From: Alphaproteobacteria bacterium
GTDB taxonomy: Bacteria > Pseudomonadota > Alphaproteobacteria > Micropepsales > Micropepsaceae
DNA length: 64,000 bases
Assembly (NCBI GenBank): GCA_017308475.1
Contig: JAFKEU010000004.1
Location: forward strand, 434,001 to 498,000
Direction: 5' to 3'
The number at the start of each line of letters is the position of its first letter. The stretch's first letter is position 1. This document shows positions 19,058 to 28,094 of this stretch, piece by piece. A program made the translations under genes and the position numbers. The notes under the pieces were generated by a model. The model was not told the origin of the DNA. It saw only the letters and a list, made by a program, of their open reading frames with translations, and made no database searches.

Positions 19058-19414
19058 ATGTACATCGCCGGTTTCGTCATTCCCGTCCCCGCGGAAAAGA
19101 TGGAGGCCTATCGCGCCTGGGCCGAAAGCAGCGCCGCCTTCTTCAAGGAATATGGCTGCCTGGAAATTGTCGAAGCCTGGGAGGACAATGTTCCCAGTGG
19201 CCAATACACCGACTTCCGCCGCGCGGTGGATGCCCGGGACGGCGAGAAGATCGTCTTCGCGTGGCAGATCTGGCCCAGCAGGGCTGCCCTCGATGCCGCC
19301 GAGGAAAAAATGCACCAGGACCCGCGCATGGAGATATCCGGCGAAATTCCGTTCGATCCCAAACGCCTGATCCTTGGCTGCTTTACGCCCATCCATGTCA
19401 CGGGCCGCGCGTGA
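19058..19414 (+). CDS. DUF1428 (YbaA-like) protein
   Basis: A 118-residue cytoplasmic protein of the DUF1428 family, an alpha/beta-barrel dimer type fold of unknown role. Family segments: YIAGFVIPVPAEKMEAYR, FFKEYGCLEIVEAW, then IVFAWQIWPSRAALDAAEEK and DPRM. AGGAG precedes the ATG. It is followed by two gluconolactonase-like genes on the same strand but with 59 bp between, so shared transcription is uncertain. Confidence 0.88.
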   Translation: MYIAGFVIPVPAEKMEAYRAWAESSAAFFKEYGCLEIVEAWEDNVPSGQYTDFRRAVDARDGEKIVFAWQIWPSRAALDAAEEKMHQDPRMEISGEIPFDPKRLILGCFTPIHVTGRA

Positions 19415-19473
19415 TTTGACAGCTTCCCGTCCGGCTTCGATGCTCCGGCAAAACAATGTTGGAAGGGGAGCCC

Positions 19474-20622
19474 ATGACCGACCTGAACCGCCGCCTGATG
19501 CTGGCCGGCGCTGCCGCCAGCCTGCCTGCCGCTGCCCTGGCACAGGACAAGCCGGCCCTGGGCACGCCGCGCTCGGTCATCACCGATCCGCCGCGCGAGT
19601 ATGGCCCCGGCGCGCCGCCCGCCTTCAGCCCTGACCCCGACGTGATCCGCGTCGATCCGGCCTTTGGCGGCCTGCTGATCGGCCAGGAGGTGATCCGGCG
19701 TCTTTACACCGGCCTGCATCTGGCCGAAGGCCCGGCATGGTCCAGCATCGGCCAGTTCGCCATCTTCAGCGACGTCAAGAACGACACGCTCTATCGCTAC
19801 ATCTGGGAGACCGGCACGGTCAGTGAATTCCGCAAGCCCTCCTTCTCCACCAACGGCAACACATTCGATTTCCAGGGCCGGCAGATATCGACCCAGGATT
19901 TCTTCCGCCGCGTCGTGCGCTGGGAAGCGGACGGCTCGATGACGGTCATTGCCGACAGCTATGACGGCAAGCCGCTGAACTCGCCCAACGATGTGGCGCC
20001 GCACAGGGACGGCAGCATCTGGTTCAGCGATCCGCAGTTCGGCGGCAACCTGGCGGAGGGCCATCCCGACGACGGCGCAGGCCCGATGAATCCGGGCGGC
20101 GTGCGCGATCCCAATATCGGCAACACGGGCGTGGGCATCCAGAAGGCGGGCAGCCTGCACCAGGTGCTGCCGATGAATGTCTATCGCGTCGATCCTTCCG
20201 GCCAGGTCGAGGTGGCGGTTCCTTACGAAGACGGTTTTGCTCCCAACGGGCTGTGCTTCTCGCCCGACTACACCAAGCTTTACGTCATCCGCGGCGGAAG
20301 GATTTTCGTTGGCGACATTCAGGGCCATCGCGTTGCGAACTTGCGCCTGTTCACCGACTGCATGGTGGATGGCGTGCGCTGCGGCCCCGACGGCATGCGC
20401 GCCGACCGCGCGGGAAACATCTGGGCAAGCTCCGCCTCGGTGCTGGGCTATGCGGGCGTGACGGTGTGGAATCCCGCCGGCAAGCTGATCGGCCGCACCC
20501 GCCTGCCCGAACCTTGCGCCAATCTGTGTTTCGCCGGCCCCAAGCGCGACCACCTGTTCATGTGCGCCACCCAGTCGATCTACATGCTGCGGGTCAACAT
20601 GCAGGGCGCCAGCCCAGGCTGA
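19474..20622 (+). CDS. SMP-30/gluconolactonase-family protein, copy 1
   Basis: A 382-residue six-bladed beta-propeller protein, probably exported. The N-terminus NRRLMLAGAAASLPAAALA has a twin-arginine-like leader. Propeller and metal-site segments include LAEGPAWSSIGQFAIFSDV, RVVRWEADGSMTVIADSY, LNSPNDVAPHRDGSIWFSD and FAPNGLCFSPDYTKLYV. Relatives are Ca/Zn-dependent lactonases acting on aldonolactones. Start at 19474 is supported by GGAAGGGGAG; an ATG at 19456 is alternative. It is closely similar to the next gene. Confidence 0.9.
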   Translation: MTDLNRRLMLAGAAASLPAAALAQDKPALGTPRSVITDPPREYGPGAPPAFSPDPDVIRVDPAFGGLLIGQEVIRRLYTGLHLAEGPAWSSIGQFAIFSDVKNDTLYRYIWETGTVSEFRKPSFSTNGNTFDFQGRQISTQDFFRRVVRWEADGSMTVIADSYDGKPLNSPNDVAPHRDGSIWFSDPQFGGNLAEGHPDDGAGPMNPGGVRDPNIGNTGVGIQKAGSLHQVLPMNVYRVDPSGQVEVAVPYEDGFAPNGLCFSPDYTKLYVIRGGRIFVGDIQGHRVANLRLFTDCMVDGVRCGPDGMRADRAGNIWASSASVLGYAGVTVWNPAGKLIGRTRLPEPCANLCFAGPKRDHLFMCATQSIYMLRVNMQGASPG

Positions 20623-20668
20623 CGCCATACCGAAACTTGTCCGGGGCATGCTGCAACGCCATAGTGAC

Positions 20669-20719
20669 CCCTCCCTGAAAAATCCCGGCGGATTTTTCGA
20701 CCCTCCCTCATGGGGAGGG
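20669..20719. repeat. Two adjoining hairpins between the gluconolactonase paralogues
   Basis: A perfect 9-bp stem (GAAAAATCC at 20677-20685 with GGATTTTTC at 20690-20698, loop CGGC) is flanked by CCCTCCC on both sides, and the second CCCTCCC pairs with GGGAGGG at 20713-20719 around TCATG. The first hairpin could terminate transcription; the second matches the palindrome after thiE. Confidence 0.65.
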
Positions 20720-20785
20720 TAAAGCAACATTGACTCCGCCCGCGCCACAGGTTCCCCTTCCGCCAACAAAAGCTGGGAGGGATTC

Positions 20786-21919
20786 ATGACGTTCAACCTG
20801 TCGCGCCGCCTGATGCTGGCGGGCGCTGCTGCATCCGTGCCGGGCCTTGCCCTTGCCCAGGGCAAGCAGCTGGCGCCCATTACTTCGATCCTCAATGGCC
20901 GGGTCTACGGTCCCGACGCCCCGCCCAACATCTATCCCGACCCGGACATCCTGGCGGTCGATCCCGATGCCGGCATCTTTGTTGGCCATTCCTCGATCAA
21001 GCGGCTCAAGACGGGCTTTCAGTGGGCCGAAGGCCCGGCCTGGTCGGGCGAGGGGCAGTATGTGGTGTTCAGCGATGTGGCGGCCGACGTGCAGTACCGC
21101 CTGATCTGGGACACGATGGAGATCACTCCATTCCGCCGCCAGAGTTTCAATTCCAACGGCAATACCTTCGACTTCCAGGGCCGGCAGATCAGCGCCCAGC
21201 ATTTCCTGCGCCGGGTGGTGCGCTGGGAGCCCGACGGCTCGATGACCGTGATTGCCGACAATTACAACGGCCAGCCGCTGAACTCGCCCAACGACATCGC
21301 CGTGCACAAGGATGGCAGCATCTGGTTTACCGATCCGCTCTATGGCGCGCTGTTGCAGGAAGGCCATCCCGACGACGGCGCCGGGCCGATGAATCCGGGG
21401 GGGCTGGCCAATCCGCGGTTGGGCAATGGCGGGGCCGGTATCGTCGGCTCCCAGCACCAGGTGCGTCCGCCCGCGATCTACAGGGTTGATCCGTCGGGGA
21501 AGATCGACGTGGTGCTGGAAGGTAAGCCGGGCCTGGTGCCCAACGGCATCGCCTTTTCGCCCGACTATTCGAAAGTCTATTTCGTGTGGGGCGCCAATAT
21601 CGACGTGGCCGACGTGGTGGGCGGCAAGATCTCGGGCCAGCGGGTGTTCAGTGACGGCATGGTGGACGGCGTCAAATGCGGCTTCGACGGCCATCGCGTG
21701 GATGTGGCGGGCAATGTGTGGTCCGGCTCTACCTCGGTGCCCGGCTATATGGGGGTGACGGTGTGGAATCCGGCCGGCAAGCTGATCGGCCGCATCCGCC
21801 TGCCGGAGACCTGCGCCAATCTCTGCTTCTGCGGGCCCAAGCGCGACTGGCTGTTCATGTGCGCGTCCCAGTCGGTCTATCTGGTGCGGGTGGGGATACA
21901 AGGCGCAGGAGCGGCTTGA
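20786..21919 (+). CDS. SMP-30/gluconolactonase-family protein, copy 2
   Basis: A 377-residue paralogue of the previous gene with the same order of blades: WAEGPAWSGEGQYVVFSDV, FDFQGRQISAQHFLRRVVRW, LNSPNDIAVHKDGSIWFTD and LVPNGIAFSPDYSKVYFVWG. The leader NLSRRLMLAGAAASVPGLALA is again Tat-like. GGGAGG lies before the ATG. The pair most likely arose by tandem duplication and then diverged. Likely substrates are sugar lactones, not determined here. Confidence 0.9.
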   Translation: MTFNLSRRLMLAGAAASVPGLALAQGKQLAPITSILNGRVYGPDAPPNIYPDPDILAVDPDAGIFVGHSSIKRLKTGFQWAEGPAWSGEGQYVVFSDVAADVQYRLIWDTMEITPFRRQSFNSNGNTFDFQGRQISAQHFLRRVVRWEPDGSMTVIADNYNGQPLNSPNDIAVHKDGSIWFTDPLYGALLQEGHPDDGAGPMNPGGLANPRLGNGGAGIVGSQHQVRPPAIYRVDPSGKIDVVLEGKPGLVPNGIAFSPDYSKVYFVWGANIDVADVVGGKISGQRVFSDGMVDGVKCGFDGHRVDVAGNVWSGSTSVPGYMGVTVWNPAGKLIGRIRLPETCANLCFCGPKRDWLFMCASQSVYLVRVGIQGAGAA

Positions 21920-22021
21920 AAAATCCAGTATTTCCGGGCGTTTGACGAGGAATTCCGTGTGCGGATTGTTATCGCGGGGCGGCGGGTCTAGGCTCGCCCG
22001 TCCTCCGCGAAAGTTCTCGCC

Positions 22022-22174
22022 ATGCCCAAATTGCCCGACATGTCCGCCGCTGCCGTACGCCGGCGCGAGGCCCTGACCCAGGCCCAGGCGCAATCCTCGA
22101 CCAAGGCGGCCAAGGCGGAAAAATCTTCGGCCAAGAACGCCTCCGCGCCCAAACGGCGCACCAAGCGCGGCTGA
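22022..22174 (+). CDS. Small basic Ala/Lys-rich protein (50 aa)
   Basis: A 50-residue ORF, MPKLPDMSAAAVRRREAL... ending in APKRRTKRG. It is rich in Ala, Lys, Arg, Ser and Gln, with no cysteine and no membrane segment. Third codon positions are mostly G or C, like real genes here. The ribosome site is weak. It could bind nucleic acid by charge alone; I do not recognise a family. Confidence 0.45.
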   Translation: MPKLPDMSAAAVRRREALTQAQAQSSTKAAKAEKSSAKNASAPKRRTKRG

Positions 22175-22269
22175 AGGCGGGGCGCTGACCGGCGCCCTGC
22201 CCGGCCAGCCCCATCCTGTGCCCGCTTCCCCTCCCGCAAGAGTCGGGGACGCAGCGGGCGAGGGTGTCG

Positions 22270-22434
22270 TTACTTCAGATTGCCCGAAATCGTGGTGAAG
22301 GTGGTCGACAGGTTCGTGCCCACCAGCGTTACGGCACTGATGACCACAACTGCGATCAGCGCGGCGATCAGGCCATATTCGATGGCCGTGGCGCCGTCTT
22401 CATTGGCGGCAAACTTCTTGAGCAGAGTCAGCAT
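22270..22434 (-). CDS. Flp-family type IVb pilin
   Basis: A 54-residue prepilin. After the short leader MLTLLKKFAANEDG comes ATAIEYGLIAALIAVVVISAV, the hallmark of Flp/Tad pilins with the processing site after Gly and the conserved Glu and Tyr. Such subunits form tight-adherence pili. No tad/cpa assembly genes are in the window, so this is an isolated pilin gene relying on an assembly system elsewhere. The start at 22434 is preferred over 22482, which would bury the leader. Confidence 0.9.
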   Translation of the reverse strand: MLTLLKKFAANEDGATAIEYGLIAALIAVVVISAVTLVGTNLSTTFTTISGNLK

Positions 22435-22544
22435 TTGAATACCCCATTGCGAATAGCGCGACAGCTTTGCGCCGGGGGTCATTCCATCAGGATTCTTCTA
22501 AGGCCGGTTCAACACGCACCGCACAAATTTCGACAAAATTGCAC

Positions 22545-22814
22545 TCAATTCGCCCGGCCGGCCGCTGGTTCGCTCGGGCTGCCGCAGCCGGGATGGTTAA
22601 CGCGCCGCGTCGAGGGCGGGTATTTGGCCAGTTTTGCCGCCGGACGGATGGGCCGGAGGGAGAAATTGCCGCCGCAATTGGGACAGACCCCACCCAGCCG
22701 GGATTCCACGCAGCCGCGGCAAAATGTGCATTCGAAAGTGCAGATCATCGCGTCGGGCGCCTCGGGCGGCAGGTCACGATCGCAGCATTCGCAATTGGGC
22801 CGCAACTCCAGCAT
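22545..22814 (-). CDS. DUF1272 cysteine-rich protein
   Basis: An 89-residue small protein with nine cysteines in the first 47 residues (C8, C10, C11, C25, C29, C32, C35, C44, C47), as in LRPNCECCDRDLPP, CTFECTFCRGC and GGVCPNCGGNF. This is the DUF1272 pattern, predicted to bind zinc. The function is unknown. Its ATG overlaps the stop of the preceding peptidase gene (TGATG), so translation is coupled. Confidence 0.88.
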   Translation of the reverse strand: MLELRPNCECCDRDLPPEAPDAMICTFECTFCRGCVESRLGGVCPNCGGNFSLRPIRPAAKLAKYPPSTRRVNHPGCGSPSEPAAGRAN

Positions 22815-24907
22815 CACTTCACCCCAAGTTTTTCGGCCAGATAAACAAAGGACAGGGCCGTCATCTCGGCCTGCTGGCGATGATCGGCGGCGGCGGCATG
22901 ACCGCCGTCGGTGTTCTCGTAGAACAGCACGTCATGGCCTTGGGCTTCCATCTTCGCCGCCATCTTGCGGGCATGGACAGGCGAGACGCGGTCGTCGCTG
23001 GTGGCGGTAATGAAGAAGACCGGCGGGTATTTCACCCCCGGCTTCACATTCTGGTACGGGCTGTAGGAAAGGATATAGGCGCGCTCCTCGGGGTTGGCGG
23101 GATCGCCATATTCGCCCACCCAGCTCGCGCCCGCGCCGATATGGGTATAGGCGATCATGTCGATCAACGGCACCTGGCAAACCACGGCGCCCAAAAGCTC
23201 GGGATGCTGCACCATCACGGTGGACACCAGGAGCCCGCCGTTGGAGCCGCCCATGATGCCAAGCTGCCCGGGTGTGGTCAGGCCGCGCTTTTCCAGATCG
23301 GCGGCCACGGCGGCAAAATCATCGAAAGCGCGCTGGCGGTGCATCTTGAGCGCGGCGTCGTGCCAGGCCGGCCCGAACTCGCCGCCGCCGCGAATATTGG
23401 CGACGACATAAATGGCGCCCCTGGCCAGCCAGATCCGGCCGACGGTGCCGCTGTAGGACGGTGTGAGCGACACTTCGAAGCCCCCATAGCCATAGAGCAG
23501 CGTGGGCGCGGGGCCGGAGAGGTTCTTCGGCCGGGTGACGAAATAGGGAATCTGTGTGCCGTCGGCGCTTGTGGCCTCGAACTGCTCGGTGACGAGGCCG
23601 GAGGCGTCGAAGCGCGCGGGCAATGATTTGATGGCTTTGGGCAGATCACCTCCGCCGTCGAAATAGACCGTGGGAGGCGTCAGGTAATTCTCGAAGCTGA
23701 ACATCGCCTCGGGGCCGAATTCGTTGACGGTGACGACGCCGGCCGTGCCCTGCCCCGGCAGGTCCAGCACATTGTGGTCCCATCCATTGCCGTCCGGCGT
23801 GAATACATGCACGGCACCGATCACATTCTCGGTGATGCCTGCATAGATTTTGTCGCGGCCCACGCCAACGCTTTCCACGCTGGCACGCGGACCCGGCGCA
23901 TAGAGCAGCGTGACGGCGCCCAGGTGGTTGGCATCGGTGCCTTTCAGCGCCAGCGCCGCCAGCGATCCCCGGGCCAGGGCCGGACCGCCGGGGACCTGCC
24001 AGTCCTCGCGCAGGGTGAATATCAGTCTGCCGTCCAAAAGGCCCTGCAGCTGCAGCGAGCGCGGCACGGGCAGCTGCCACACGGCATCGCCGGCGCCCAG
24101 GATGAAATAGTCCGTCTCGAAAAAGCTGACCGCCCGCGCGATGACCGCCAGATTGCCGTCCCTGGTGTGGAAAGTCTCGGGCGCGGCCAGTACGTCGTCC
24201 ACCGCGGCTTCGTAAATGGTCTTCGCCGCCGGCACGGCCGTGCCGCGCTTCCACAGCCTAACGATGCGGCCATAGCCGGATTTCGTGGCGCCGTCCGCCG
24301 CGGTGGCGAACAGCACTGTGTCGTCGTCCAGGTATGTGCTGCTGCTCTTGGCCTCGGCCAGGGCAAAGCCATCCGCCACGAAACTCTTTGTGCCCAGGTC
24401 GAATTCGCGCGTCACGACCGCATCGCCGCCGCCGCGCGACAGGCTGATCAGGCAGCGCTTTTCATCGGGCGAACAGTCCGCCCCCTTGTAGACCCAGTTC
24501 TCGCCTTCGGATTTGGCCAAGGCATCGACATCCACCAGCACCTCCCACGGGGGCGAGGCGCTCTGGTAACCGGCGATGGCGGCACGCCGCCACACGCCCT
24601 TGGGATTGGCCGCATCCTGCCAGAAATTGTAGACATGGCGGTGGCGCAGCCTTCCATAGGGAATGCGGTCGGTGGCATCGGCCAGCGCCAGGGCGGTATC
24701 GAAATTCTTCTGGTAGCGCGGATCGGCCTTGAGCCGGGCCAGGGACACGGCATTCTGCGTCCGGACCCATTCCAGGGGCTTTAGTCCATTCGTGTCCTCC
24801 AGCCAGGCATGGGGATCGGGGGCGGGTTCCGTCACGGCGCGTGCTCCGGGCAAGGCTGTCAGAATCGGGGCCGTCAGGAGAAACGCAAGGCACAGGATTG
24901 CGCGCAT
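22814..24907 (-). CDS. Prolyl oligopeptidase family serine peptidase (S9)
   Basis: A 697-residue exported peptidase. A signal peptide (MRAILCLAFLLTAPILTAL) precedes a beta-propeller domain (starting PDPHAWLED) and a C-terminal alpha/beta hydrolase domain. The catalytic triad is visible: Ser in GIMGGSNGGL, Asp in TATSDDRVSPVHA and His in NTDGGHAAA. It should cleave short proline-containing peptides outside the cytoplasm. The in-frame ATG at 24985 is rejected since the signal peptide starts at 24907. It is divergent from dapF, with 89 bp between starts. Confidence 0.93.
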   Translation of the reverse strand: MRAILCLAFLLTAPILTALPGARAVTEPAPDPHAWLEDTNGLKPLEWVRTQNAVSLARLKADPRYQKNFDTALALADATDRIPYGRLRHRHVYNFWQDAANPKGVWRRAAIAGYQSASPPWEVLVDVDALAKSEGENWVYKGADCSPDEKRCLISLSRGGGDAVVTREFDLGTKSFVADGFALAEAKSSSTYLDDDTVLFATAADGATKSGYGRIVRLWKRGTAVPAAKTIYEAAVDDVLAAPETFHTRDGNLAVIARAVSFFETDYFILGAGDAVWQLPVPRSLQLQGLLDGRLIFTLREDWQVPGGPALARGSLAALALKGTDANHLGAVTLLYAPGPRASVESVGVGRDKIYAGITENVIGAVHVFTPDGNGWDHNVLDLPGQGTAGVVTVNEFGPEAMFSFENYLTPPTVYFDGGGDLPKAIKSLPARFDASGLVTEQFEATSADGTQIPYFVTRPKNLSGPAPTLLYGYGGFEVSLTPSYSGTVGRIWLARGAIYVVANIRGGGEFGPAWHDAALKMHRQRAFDDFAAVAADLEKRGLTTPGQLGIMGGSNGGLLVSTVMVQHPELLGAVVCQVPLIDMIAYTHIGAGASWVGEYGDPANPEERAYILSYSPYQNVKPGVKYPPVFFITATSDDRVSPVHARKMAAKMEAQGHDVLFYENTDGGHAAAADHRQQAEMTALSFVYLAEKLGVK

Positions 24908-24996
24908 GGCCGGCCCGTCGGATTTCGCCCCCAGATTGGAAATTTTCGCTCTTTCGGGCAATGGCAAATCGGGCTGCGACCCCATATAAGGCCCCC

Positions 24997-25830
24997 ATGA
25001 CGGCTTTCCTGAAAATGCATGGCTTGGGCAACGATTTCGTTGTCTTCGATGCCCGCGATTCCGCGCTGGCGCTGGATGCCGAACAGGTGCGCGCCATTGC
25101 CGACCGCCGCCGCGGCATCGGTTGCGACACGGTCGTCATGATCCGGCCGGGCGGCGCGACCGCCGACGCCGCCGTTGTGTTCTACAATGCCGATGGCGCC
25201 GAATCGGAAAGCTGCGGCAATGCCACGCGCTGCGTGGCGCGTTTTCTGATGGACGAGCGGGGCTTGGCGCGTGTGCGGCTGTCCAGCAGGGCCGGGATGC
25301 TGACCTGCGGCGACGCCGGCAAGGGACTGGTGACGGTGGACATGGGCGAAGCGCAGCTGGACTGGGAGAAAATCCCCATGGCAAAGCCCGCCGATACCGT
25401 CAATTTCCCGCTGCAACTGGCGGGCAGCGCCCAGCCCTCCCTGGCCGCCAGCGCCGTATCGATCGGCAATCCCCATTGCGTACTGTTCGTGCCCGACGCA
25501 GAGAAGGCTCCCGTGGCGCAGCTTGGCCCGCGCATCGAGACGCTGGCCCTGTTTCCCAATCGCATCAATGTCGAATTCGCCCAGGTGCTGGACCGGAAGA
25601 ATATCCGCATGCGGGTGTGGGAGCGCGGCATCGGTATCACCGAAGCCTGCGGCACCGGGGCCTGTGCCACCGTGGTGGCGGCGGTCCGGCGCGGCCTGAC
25701 CGAACGCAAGGTCGACGTGGCGCTGGATGGCGGCGTGCTGAGCATCGAATGGCTGGAGGACGGCCATGTGCTGATGACCGGGCCGACCGCCATGCCCTTT
25801 CGCGGCTATGTGGACATCAACAAGCTATGA
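24997..25830 (+). CDS. dapF: Diaminopimelate epimerase
   Basis: A 277-residue enzyme converting LL- to meso-diaminopimelate for lysine and peptidoglycan synthesis. The two catalytic cysteines lie in ESCGNATRCVARF and EACGTGACATVV; MHGLGNDFVVFD starts the N-terminal lobe. The start at 24997 fits this conserved N-terminus (MTAFLKMHG). It ends 9 bp before mtaB. Homology places it firmly in DapF. Confidence 0.97.
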   Translation: MTAFLKMHGLGNDFVVFDARDSALALDAEQVRAIADRRRGIGCDTVVMIRPGGATADAAVVFYNADGAESESCGNATRCVARFLMDERGLARVRLSSRAGMLTCGDAGKGLVTVDMGEAQLDWEKIPMAKPADTVNFPLQLAGSAQPSLAASAVSIGNPHCVLFVPDAEKAPVAQLGPRIETLALFPNRINVEFAQVLDRKNIRMRVWERGIGITEACGTGACATVVAAVRRGLTERKVDVALDGGVLSIEWLEDGHVLMTGPTAMPFRGYVDINKL

Positions 25831-25839
25831 CGCCCTGGC

Positions 25840-27147
25840 ATGACAATTGAAGTCATCACCTTCGGCTGCCGGCTGAACGCCTATGAGAGCGAGGCGATCC
25901 GCCTTCGCGCGGGCGAGGCCCAACTGCAGAATACGGTGGTGGTCAATACCTGCGCGGTGACGGCCGAGGCGGTGCGCCAGTCGCGCCAGGCGATCAGGAA
26001 GCTCAAGCGCGAAAATCCCGGCCGCCGCATCATCGTCACCGGCTGTGCCGCCCAGACAGATCCGGCCGTCTATGCCGCCATGGCCGAGGTCGACCAGGTG
26101 CTGGGCAATGCCGAAAAGCTTACGGCGCAGGCCTATGCGGACTTTGCCGGAACCGACTTCGGCGTCAGCGCCGCCGAGCGGGTGCGGGTCAACGACATCA
26201 TGAGCGTGCGCGAGACCGCCAGCCAGATGGTCGATCATTCGGACGATGCTTTCGGGGGCCGCGCCCGCGCCTTCCTGCAGGTGCAGAATGGCTGCGACCA
26301 TCGCTGCACATTTTGCGTGATCCCCTATGGCCGGGGCAATTCGCGCAGCGTGCCGATGGGCGCGGTGGTGGAGGAAGCCCGCCGCCTGGCGGACAGCGGC
26401 TTTGCCGAGATCGTGCTGACCGGCGTGGACCTGACCTCCTACGGCGCCGACCTTCCGGGCGCGCCGTCATTGGGCCAGCTTGCGGCCAAGATCCTGAAGC
26501 TGGTGCCGCAGCTGAAGCGGCTGCGCCTGTCCTCGATCGATTCCATCGAGGCCGATCCCACCCTGATGCGGGTCATCGCGCAGGAGGAACGGCTGATGCC
26601 CCATTTCCATCTCTCCGCCCAGTCAGGCGACGACATGATCCTCAAGCGGATGAAACGCCGCCATGGACGCGCCGACACCATTGCCTTCTGCGAAGAAGTC
26701 AGGCGACTTCGGCCGGACGCGGCCTTCGGCGCCGACCTGATCGCGGGCTTTCCCACCGAGACCGAAGAGATGTTCCAGAACAGCGTCGATCTGGTGGATG
26801 ATGCCGGGCTGACGCTGCTGCATGTGTTCCCCTATTCCCCGCGCCCGGGCACGCCCGCCGCGCGAATGCCACAGTTGCCGCGCAGCGTGGTGAAGGATCG
26901 CGCCGCCCGGCTGCGGAACAGGGGCGCCGGTGCCCTGGCTGCGCGGCTGGACGGCATGGCCGGCAGCCGCCAGTCCATCCTCGTGGAAAAGGCGGGTCCT
27001 TCTCCCAATCAGGGAATTGGACGCACGCGCTGTTTCACGCCCGTGCTGTTCGACGCCGATGCGCCGGCTTGCCCGGAACCCGGCATGCTGGTCGATGTCA
27101 CCATTACCGGCAGGCAGGGCGACCAATTGACGGGCCTGATGGCATGA
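25840..27147 (+). CDS. mtaB: tRNA t6A37 methylthiotransferase MtaB
   Basis: A 435-residue radical-SAM enzyme that adds a methylthio group to t6A37 of tRNA. The N-terminal UPF0004 domain has cysteines in TFGCRLN, VVNTCAVTAEA and TGCAAQTDP for one iron-sulfur cluster. The radical-SAM CxxxCxxC is in GCDHRCTFCVIPYGRG. A C-terminal TRAM-like domain follows. The DNA-level stop overlaps the ftsY start (ATGA). MiaB is the alternative, but GCRLN favours MtaB. Confidence 0.93.
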   Translation: MTIEVITFGCRLNAYESEAIRLRAGEAQLQNTVVVNTCAVTAEAVRQSRQAIRKLKRENPGRRIIVTGCAAQTDPAVYAAMAEVDQVLGNAEKLTAQAYADFAGTDFGVSAAERVRVNDIMSVRETASQMVDHSDDAFGGRARAFLQVQNGCDHRCTFCVIPYGRGNSRSVPMGAVVEEARRLADSGFAEIVLTGVDLTSYGADLPGAPSLGQLAAKILKLVPQLKRLRLSSIDSIEADPTLMRVIAQEERLMPHFHLSAQSGDDMILKRMKRRHGRADTIAFCEEVRRLRPDAAFGADLIAGFPTETEEMFQNSVDLVDDAGLTLLHVFPYSPRPGTPAARMPQLPRSVVKDRAARLRNRGAGALAARLDGMAGSRQSILVEKAGPSPNQGIGRTRCFTPVLFDADAPACPEPGMLVDVTITGRQGDQLTGLMA

Positions 27148-28094
27148 GAACATTCGGGGAAGCGCCGCCGCCGCCCACTTTTTTCGAGCGGCTGACCACC
27201 GGGCTGTCCAAAAAGGGTGGGCTGAGCGAAAGCCTGCTCGGCGTTTTCACAAAAAAGAAGTTGGACGCCGCCACGGTGGCGGAGCTGGAGGAAGCCCTGA
27301 TCCGCGCCGACATGGGCGCGGGGCCCGCGGCGAAACTGGCGGCGGCAGTGGCCAAGGGCCGCTATGACGCGGAAATCTCGGACCATGAACTGCGCGCGGT
27401 GCTGGCGCGCGAAGTCGCCGCGCTGCTGGCGCCCATCGAAAAGCCACTGGAAATCGACGAGACCAAAAAGCCCTTCGTGATCCTGGTCGCAGGGGTAAAT
27501 GGCACCGGCAAGACCACCACCATCGGCAAGATCGCGCGCCGGCTGGTCAGAGGCGGCGCCAGGGTCACGCTGGCGGCGGGCGATACCTTCCGCGCCGCGG
27601 CAGTCGAGCAGCTGCGTGTCTGGGCAGAGCGCGCCGGGGCGCAGTTCGTCTCGACAAAGCCCGATGGCGACGCGGCGGGCCTGGCCTTCGAGGCGCTGGA
27701 GAAGGCGCGCGCGGCGGGCAGCGACATTCTCATCATCGACACCGCAGGACGGCTTCAGAACAAGGCCGGGCTGATGGCCGAACTGGAGAAGATCGCCCGC
27801 GTGATCAAGAAGCTGGACCCAACCGCGCCCCATGCCGCGCTGCTGGTGCTGGATGCGACCACCGGGCAGAACGCCATCAGCCAGGTGGAAGCCTTCCGGG
27901 CCGCGGTGCCGCTGACCGGCCTGGTGATGACCAAGCTGGACGGAACCGCCAAGGGCGGCATCCTGGTGGCTCTGGCGGCACGCTTCGGCCTTCCGGTGCA
28001 TTATCTGGGCGTCGGCGAGGGCGAGGACGATCTTCAACCCTTCCGGGCCGAAGGCTTCGCCCGCGCCCTGGTCGGGGCCGGAGAGGCGGCATGA
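27144..28094 (+). CDS. ftsY: Signal recognition particle receptor FtsY
   Basis: A 316-residue SRP GTPase. The NG domain is complete: FFERLTTGLSKK at the N-terminus, GVNGTGKTTTIGKIA (P-loop), DTAGRLQNK and TKLDGTAKGG. The long acidic A domain found in E. coli is reduced to a few residues, as in many alphaproteobacteria. The ATG overlaps the mtaB stop and the stop overlaps the ispZ start, so translation is coupled along the operon. Confidence 0.96.
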   Translation: MRTFGEAPPPPTFFERLTTGLSKKGGLSESLLGVFTKKKLDAATVAELEEALIRADMGAGPAAKLAAAVAKGRYDAEISDHELRAVLAREVAALLAPIEKPLEIDETKKPFVILVAGVNGTGKTTTIGKIARRLVRGGARVTLAAGDTFRAAAVEQLRVWAERAGAQFVSTKPDGDAAGLAFEALEKARAAGSDILIIDTAGRLQNKAGLMAELEKIARVIKKLDPTAPHAALLVLDATTGQNAISQVEAFRAAVPLTGLVMTKLDGTAKGGILVALAARFGLPVHYLGVGEGEDDLQPFRAEGFARALVGAGEAA

